A stretch of 6,364 nucleotides of DNA from DASQTB01 sp035642095. Its GTDB lineage: Bacteria; Actinomycetota; UBA4738; CALAEC01. A program made the translations under genes and the position numbers. Below are positions 5,829-6,364 of the stretch, piece by piece. Numbering within the stretch: position 1 is the first letter of the stretch; the number at the start of each line of letters is the position of its first letter. The notes beneath the pieces are model-generated. The model searched no databases. It was not told where the DNA came from and saw nothing but the letters and a program-made list of their open reading frames with translations. The DNA lies in assembly GCA_035642095.1 (NCBI GenBank), contig DASQTB010000100.1:1-6364 (forward strand), in the 5' to 3' direction.

Positions 5829-6364
5829 ATGCGGATCGCCTGCGTACAGCTTCGGGCTCGGGACGTCTCCGAGGCGGACCAGGCCCTGGAGGAGGCCGCC
5901 GATGCGGCGGCCGAGGCTGCCCGGTGGGCCGACCTGGTGGTCCTGCCGGAGGCCACGTACCCGGCTTACGTGCTCCACGACTCCAGTCCCTATCTCGACC
6001 CGAGGTGGTTCGAGCGCGGGCAGGCCGCGTTCGCAGAGGTCGCGTCGCGGGAGGAGGCGTGGGTCGCCGTCGGCCTGGTCCGACCTGAGGGCGATGCCCT
6101 GTTCAACACGGCGATCTTGCTCGACCCCGGGGGCCGGACGGCCGCCAGATCGGACAAGGCCTTCCTGTGGCACTTCGACTCCCGTTGGTTCCGCCCCGGG
6201 AGCCCCGGCGAGGCCGTCCCGCTGCCCTGGGGAACGGCCGGGATGTTCGTGTGCGCGGACGCCCGGTTGGTCGAGGTCCCCCGACGGCTCGCCGTGGCCG
6301 GGGCCCGTCTCCTCCTCGACCCGACCGCCCTGGTCCTTTCCCCGGCCGGAACCAACGCCCAGCT
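5829..6364 (+). CDS. Carbon-nitrogen hydrolase, nitrilase superfamily (partial, C-terminus outside window)
   Basis: The frame is open from ATG 5829 to the right edge, giving 178 complete codons of a family usually 260-310 residues long. The start MRIACVQLRA is the typical first strand. The Glu-Lys-Cys triad is present: Glu41 in LVVLPEATYPAYV (36-48), Lys110 in RSDKAFLWHFDSRWFRPG (107-124) and the nucleophile Cys142 in GMFVCADARLVEVPRRLA (138-155), followed by AGARLLLDPTA (157-167). The family cleaves amides, N-carbamoyl groups or nitriles. The CADAR context resembles the amidase/carbamoylase branches more than the CWEH motif of true aliphatic nitrilases, but the subfamily call is tentative. 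GGGGAGG at 5818-5824 is a strong ribosome site 4 bases before the ATG, and the gene starts 13 bases after the Rid stop, so it belongs to the operon. It could release ammonia or a carbamate from an intermediate of the pathway. Confidence 0.9.
   Translation, partial: MRIACVQLRARDVSEADQALEEAADAAAEAARWADLVVLPEATYPAYVLHDSSPYLDPRWFERGQAAFAEVASREEAWVAVGLVRPEGDALFNTAILLDPGGRTAARSDKAFLWHFDSRWFRPGSPGEAVPLPWGTAGMFVCADARLVEVPRRLAVAGARLLLDPTALVLSPAGTNAQ

Noticed and set aside
4988..5956. Long minus-strand frame opposite the FAH, Rid and C-N hydrolase genes
   Set aside because: It is antisense to three well-supported genes, has low-complexity Ser/Arg/Pro composition and no recognisable motif.

Overview
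The window is GC-rich and very densely coded. Codon third positions are almost always G or C, starts include GTG and TTG, Shine-Dalgarno sites are strong, and genes are packed with 4-base overlaps. Together with the glycine/glutamate-rich linker after the lipoprotein cysteine, this suggests a high-GC bacterium, most likely from an actinobacterial lineage. I cannot place it more precisely. There are no RNA genes, insertion sequences, CRISPR arrays or long gene-free stretches.

Layout. At the left edge, on the minus strand, is the N-terminal part of a GntR/FCD-type regulator (399 to 1, running off the window). A short AT-rich divergent promoter region (about 400-443) separates it from a seven-gene plus-strand operon that runs to the right edge. 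The genes are a DUF1989 (urea carboxylase-associated) protein (444-1070), an NMT1/ThiY-like solute-binding lipoprotein (1087-2112), an ABC permease (2126-2917), an ABC ATPase (2914-3747), a second ABC permease (3754-4536), a fumarylacetoacetate hydrolase (FAH) family enzyme (4533-5411), a Rid (YjgF/YER057c/UK114) family protein (5408-5815) and the start of a nitrilase-superfamily C-N hydrolase (5829 to the right edge); that is eight plus-strand genes in total when the truncated last one is counted. Gaps are 16, 13, -4, 6, -4, -4 and 13 bases, so a single transcript is likely.

How the genes may work together. The transporter is of the NitT/TauT/thiamine-precursor type, with two different permeases. 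It would import a small, probably nitrogen-containing organic compound. The four enzymes fit a catabolic pathway that breaks C-N and C-C bonds: DUF1989 (the characterised members CgiA/CgiB form carboxyguanidine deiminase), FAH (hydrolysis, decarboxylation or isomerisation of oxo-acids), Rid (enamine/imine chemistry in typical members) and a C-N hydrolase (amide, carbamoyl or nitrile). The GntR/FCD protein is the obvious candidate for a substrate-responsive repressor, because a dyad lies over the promoter. The substrate is not determined by the sequence. The combination, with only one DUF1989 protein, no carboxylase in view and a Rid protein lacking the usual catalytic arginine, does not match a pathway I can name.
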